Assembly: GCA_004151065.3 (NCBI GenBank)
Contig: NWUY0300004176.1
Location: forward strand, 11,446 to 22,809
Direction of reading: 5' to 3'
DNA length: 11,364 nucleotides
Source: Larix sibirica
Lineage: Eukaryota > Streptophyta > Pinopsida > Pinales > Pinaceae
The notes under the pieces were generated by a model. It was not told the DNA's origin. It did no database searches and was given only the letters and a program-made list of their open reading frames with translations. Positions 8,521 through 11,364 of this stretch are shown in pieces. The stretch's first letter is position 1, and every line of letters starts with the position of its first letter. The position numbers were made by a program, and so were the translations under genes.

Positions 8521-8905
8521 AATCAAAAGGGAAAAAGGCTTTATATCATATCAGGGAAGCCATCGCTCAAGCCCCCTTGTTAATAAGTCTAGATTTCAAT
8601 AAAGAGTTCATTTTGTATACATTTTCTTCTGAAACAGCATTCGCCGCTGTACTTACTCAAAAATATTGTTTGAATAATTATTTATCCATTTCTTTTATGA
8701 GTGCAGGGCTAAAAGGAGTAGAGTTGAAGTATTATGAGGTTGAAAAACAATCCTACGCAGTGTTCAAAGAAGTAAAACATTTTAGGCCTTACCTCCTAAA
8801 ATCCAGAACGAAAGTCATCATGTCGTATCCCGCTGTAAGAAAATTACTTGTGCACAAGGAACTAGGTGAGAAGAGGGCCAACTAGGTCACTTGCATTCAT
8901 CAATG
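8521..8905 (+). pseudogene. Native gypsy RNase H, truncated at its end
   Basis: It follows the reverse transcriptase in frame 0: KKALYHIREAIAQAPLL, then LYTFSSETAFAAVLTQK (8613 on), ELKYYEVEKQSYAVFKEV and HFRPYLLKSRTKVI. Where active gypsy RNases H have the catalytic Asp of a T-D-A-S motif, this copy has Phe (8622-8624). I believe a Phe here is usual in this element family, so the domain may have become a structural tether, with the upstream RNase H doing catalysis. The frame ends with LGEKRAN and TAG (8883-8885), where a Trp is expected. A few more codons fit, then homology stops at about 8905. The C-terminal end and all integrase are missing. Confidence 0.8.
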
Positions 8906-9567
8906 GCACATTTCCTCGCTACCAGCAATTTCACGAAAATACATCAATGTCCCTTTACTGATAAATTTTGACAAATGCTCAATGTCAACTCAGTTATTCA
9001 CATTGGTAGAATTATTCTATGTACCTTGATGCCCATTATCATCATCGGTGGGTAGTCCCACATTGGTTAACAATATTCATCAATGAATGGTAATCAAATG
9101 GATTCTCTCATGTTCGACGTCAACACAACTATTCACATGATGAAGAATCGTACATCGGACGAGTTGTTTGAAGACCTTGGGCACTTGTAGCATCCTCATG
9201 TTTTGTTGTAGCCTAGGTTGTGAATTTACCATATCATATCTTGGTACCATTTGGATAGTTCATTGATATCTGTTATACTCATACATAGATCTACTGTGCA
9301 TCCTATTCATGGCTATGATCTAGATATTATGACATGGATCCACACTGTATTGTTCGGTGGCCATGAATTTTTATATGGATATGTAGTGTCTTCCTTCGCA
9401 GCCATATTTCTTAGGACATTATTATCGGAAAAGATACTTTTATTTTATTTTTGTAGGTGTCCACCCTTTAGTAGTTTCCCGCTAGACTCCTTTTGACTCT
9501 CGGTTTAGCTCTTTCATTTATTTTTAATGTGTTTCAACCATCAAATCGTCTTCTTACCTCATACATT
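8906..9567. other. Region without a gene where integrase is expected
   Basis: No integrase motif (HHCC zinc finger, DDE core or chromodomain) is seen in any frame. The 81-codon frame at 9251-9496 has hydrophobic stretches but no recognisable family. Two short similar stretches occur about 135 bases apart (8984-9012 and 9119-9149), and an 11-base direct repeat ATTCATCAATG lies at 8895 and 9075. If the 3' LTR starts at 9578, integrase was deleted and this is its junction or 3' untranslated sequence. Confidence 0.45.
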
Positions 9568-9575
9568 AGGGGGCA
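9568..9575 (+). other. Candidate polypurine tract
   Basis: AGGGGGCA followed by TC and then TGTTANAAATATT at 9578. Plus-strand priming in LTR elements starts from such a G-rich purine tract immediately upstream of the 3' LTR, which begins with TG. Position and strand fit the pol remnant. The tract is short and includes a C, so it is only a candidate. Confidence 0.4.
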
Positions 9576-9968
9576 TCTGTTANAAATATTCAAATTTCTA
9601 AGGACTTTATATAGGCTTTGAACATTTTTGATGATTTTTAGGATAAAAAGAAATTATTCCATGGAATTTGGGCTAAGTTTCAACTAGTTACCATTCTTGT
9701 TATGTTGATTATAAATACATATCAAATTTTAGTTTGAATTGACTATTGTTTCGAGTTAAGTATCGTTCATGTGTAATATTTTTAATAGCATGGCAGGAAA
9801 GTAGTTAAGACAATACCCATACATGATTCCATTTTCGCAAATTTAAGTCCTTGTAGAATTCAAGGAAGATTTGGAATATGGTTACGAAAATATTGCTAAA
9901 TTTGTGTTGAATTGACCATTTCATTTCAGTGCAAATGGTTAGTAATGTAGAAGGGTTGTGACACTACA

Positions 9969-10293
9969 CATATCATAGGTGAAAATACATTGGCATTGCA
10001 GGTCCTCTTGGGTATCACACCCACTAAAACTAAATCAACAACATCCATAAATGATGTAGAACACATCGGTATGCACTTGAACAAATCAACCACCTATCGT
10101 AGGTACTTTGGGCATCCCTCCCACTACAAATAAATCCATACCAACCATACATAAAGTCGAACATGTTGGTATACACTAGAAAAACCAACCACCTATTGTA
10201 GGGCCTCATGGGCATCTCACTCACTGAAAAATAAATCCATACAATCCAACCGTATATAGTAGATCTACAACCTATCATAGGTGGAAACATATT
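9969..10293 (+). repeat. Tandem repeat, about 100-bp unit, two full and two partial copies
   Basis: Copies start at 10011, 10111 and 10211 with GGYATC followed by CCACT/TCACT and AAATAAATCCATA-like sequence, giving a period of exactly 100. The third copy lacks about 20 bases of its middle. A partial copy precedes the first. Each contains a near-palindrome CCTATYRTAGG (10093-10103, 10192-10202, 10271-10281; CATATCATAGG at 9969-9979). An antisense 86-codon frame across it is a by-product. Confidence 0.75.
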
Positions 10294-10320
10294 CTTATCA
10301 CAAGAACAACTAGGATTTCA

Positions 10321-10342
10321 ACCCATCAAACCCTTGATGGGT
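10321..10342. repeat. Perfect 9-bp hairpin
   Basis: ACCCATCAA (10321-10329), loop ACCC, then TTGATGGGT (10334-10342). It lies about 30 bases after the tandem repeat. No T-run follows, so it is not a terminator of bacterial type, and its role is unknown. Confidence 0.6.
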
Positions 10343-10944
10343 GTAAGTGTTCACTTCAAGTACACTAGTGTTACACCAACCAATGACCACTCCCAGGTTC
10401 AACAAATGAAATATCTCGTTCTCAAATTAGCAAGAATACAATCCCATTCTAATTAGCTTTGATACAATGTACACAATTTCAAGAATTGAGCACTTAATGA
10501 AAATTCTTGAACTTTGACCTTAACCATGATATTTCTTGGACCTATTCTCTGTGAAATTTCAACATTAGGGAAAATACTAAATTACAGCATAACATTTCAC
10601 TTCCCTTCAACCCAACTTCACTTGATAACCCAAGAAAATAATACCATATGAATGTATTTTAATACCACAATGCTACAACCCTTAGCACACACTTTTAAAG
10701 GCATATACTATATTCGATGTCTTATTACAACATATTTTAACAATAGAAAATATGCTCATTTATATGTATTTTCCTTATTCTTTTGATGGAATTTCCATTG
10801 ATAAACCCAATTCGTCTTGGAGGTAGATGAATGATTATAAATCCTACAAACTTACACACAATAAGGCATATTTAACTCAACAAGCAACAACAACGTGAAT
10901 ATATTGTACATAAATTAAGCTTATACACTATAGAAGTGAGTGCC

Positions 10945-10952
10945 TATAAAAA
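10945..10952 (+). promoter_or_regulatory. Candidate TATA box
   Basis: TATAAAAA in the context TGCCTATAAAAATGAGGAG matches the plant TATA consensus. If the 3' LTR model is right this is the U3 promoter, and transcription would start about 30 bases downstream, near 10980. The equivalent 5' LTR copy would lie outside the window. The AT-rich background makes chance matches common. Confidence 0.35.
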
Positions 10953-11305
10953 TGAGGAGAGTTTTCTAACTCAAAAATGCCATCGCACGTGCTTTATGAA
11001 TGCAATTCTAGAGTAGAATCCAACACAATTTGATTCACAGAGAATAGAAACCCAGCCTATTCAACATTTTATGAAGAAGACAACTATTTTATTTCCATAC
11101 CTCAAAAACCAATGAATGCTTTATGAACAAGAAAAATAAAGGTCGAGGAGAGAAGGTTGGTCCTTGGCATTATTTTTCATCACAATTTTTGTTTCCATAG
11201 AAATTGTTTGCTTACAAACTGATCTAGAGGTTTTCCAATATAGACCCAAGTTCTTCGCGGTTTAACTTAACCAACAAAACCCCTTCTCACCGGCCCTTTC
11301 GACAA

Positions 11306-11323
11306 CAGCCTGCGAACAGGCTG
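11306..11323. repeat. Perfect 7-bp GC-rich hairpin with CGAA loop
   Basis: CAGCCTG, loop CGAA, CAGGCTG. The surrounding 80 bases (11283-11364) are markedly richer in GC than the rest of the right half, and a second small stem CACC-CGA-GGTG follows at about 11331-11341. In the LTR model this would be transcribed R/U5 sequence. Confidence 0.55.
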
Positions 11324-11364
11324 AGGTCTCACCCGAGGTGTAGCTATGGGGGCACTGCGGAATC

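Larger units (their letters stand above)
5676..8905 (+). pseudogene. gag-pol polyprotein remnant, Ty3/gypsy type
   Basis: The remnant reads through frames 0 (5676-5930), 2 (6005-6361), 0 (6342-6715), 2 (6716-7036), 0 (7038-7254), 1 (7258-8230) and 0 (8229-8905). The domain order is gag end/linker, aspartic protease, second-type RNase H, linker, reverse transcriptase, native RNase H. Integrase should follow but is absent. Internal stops include 6839 (TAA), 7110 (TGA), 7561, 7945 and 7954 (TAG), 8035 (TAA), 8230 (TGA) and 8883 (TAG). An intact polyprotein would make all enzymes for reverse transcription in a cytoplasmic particle; this copy cannot. Pol identity is very secure from many short motifs; the exact clade is inferred. 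Confidence 0.9.
1..11364 (+). mobile_element. Decayed plant Ty3/gypsy LTR retrotransposon (Tat-like), possibly spanning the window
   Basis: Such an element copies itself through an RNA intermediate, using protease, reverse transcriptase, RNase H and integrase. Seen directly: ordered but broken homology to protease, RNase H, reverse transcriptase and a second RNase H on the + strand between about 6230 and 8905. Also seen are a primer-binding-site-like sequence near the left edge and a purine tract followed by TGTTA near 9568-9582. Two RNase H domains and a large extra ORF ahead of gag-pol resemble the Tat/Ogre group of plant gypsy elements; this placement is inference. The pol remnant is secure. 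That the left 5.6 kb, the right LTR-like part and pol belong to one insertion is a model: a nested or composite locus is the alternative. No target-site duplication can be seen, because neither outer end lies in the window. Confidence 0.6.
9578..11364 (+). repeat. Candidate 5' part of the 3' LTR
   Basis: It begins with TGTTA right after a purine tract and carries no gene in any frame. It holds a tandem repeat (9969-10293), a hairpin (10321-10342), a TATA box (10945) and a GC-rich tail with a hairpin (11306-11323), a make-up suitable for U3 and early R of a long LTR. The end is outside the window. No matching copy is visible at the left edge, as expected only if the LTR exceeds about 2.1 kb. 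An N lies at 9583. Confidence 0.35.

Noticed and set aside
9054-9066. AGTCCCACATTGG, similar to the plant snRNA upstream element
   Set aside because: It differs from the consensus at the end, no TATA box stands at the required distance, and no snRNA sequence follows.
9251-9496. 81-codon frame with hydrophobic stretches, considered as an env-like remnant
   Set aside because: No signal peptide, cleavage site or family motif; length is easily reached by chance.
10030-10290. Antisense 86-codon frame
   Set aside because: Lies wholly within the 100-bp tandem repeat, whose units create its repeated Trp/Tyr pattern.
1-11364. CRISPR array, tRNA or rRNA genes, bacterial operon features
   Set aside because: No regularly spaced identical repeats, no cloverleaf or rRNA sequence seen, and the coding remnants are eukaryotic retroelement.

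Overview
The window looks like nuclear repeat DNA from a land plant with a large genome. The evidence is AT-rich sequence, no intact gene, two N calls (459 and 9583), and a decayed Ty3/gypsy-type LTR retrotransposon whose protein motifs are those of plant elements. A gymnosperm is possible but cannot be shown from the sequence.

My working model is one old LTR element filling most or all of the window, read on the + strand. Positions 1-343 may be the end of the 5' LTR. They finish in ACA and are followed, after two bases, by an 11/12 match to the initiator-tRNA-Met primer binding site (346-357). A 1.4 kb leader without genes follows. From about 1797 to 4666 lies a long, broken reading frame of unknown function (roughly 950 codons). 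It has a globular N-terminal part, a Pro/Glu repeat in the middle and a charged, probably coiled-coil C-terminal part. A non-coding stretch of about 1 kb (4667-5631) ends in a perfect 24-bp inverted repeat (5632-5701).

That repeat marks the left edge of recognisable gag-pol homology. From 5676 to about 8905 the gag-pol remnant reads, through at least six frame changes and many stops: end of gag and pre-protease linker, aspartic protease, an RNase H of the second (archaeal-like) type, a linker, reverse transcriptase, then the element's ordinary RNase H. The capsid/zinc-knuckle part of gag and the whole integrase are not visible. Catalytic Asp codons of the protease, the upstream RNase H and both reverse transcriptase motifs are changed, so the copy is dead by several independent criteria.

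From 8906 to 9567 there is no recognisable gene. A purine-rich tract (9568-9575) followed by TGTTA at 9578 is a candidate polypurine tract and 3' LTR start. The rest of the window (9578-11364) would then be the 5' part of a long LTR, with a roughly 100-bp tandem repeat, a perfect 9-bp hairpin, a TATA box at 10945 and a GC-rich tail containing another hairpin. The 5' LTR tail and 3' LTR head do not overlap in sequence, so the LTR model cannot be proved inside this window. It predicts LTRs longer than about 2.1 kb.

The most notable points are the large unknown ORF carried before gag-pol, the placement of an extra RNase H before the reverse transcriptase, and the two strong hairpins.
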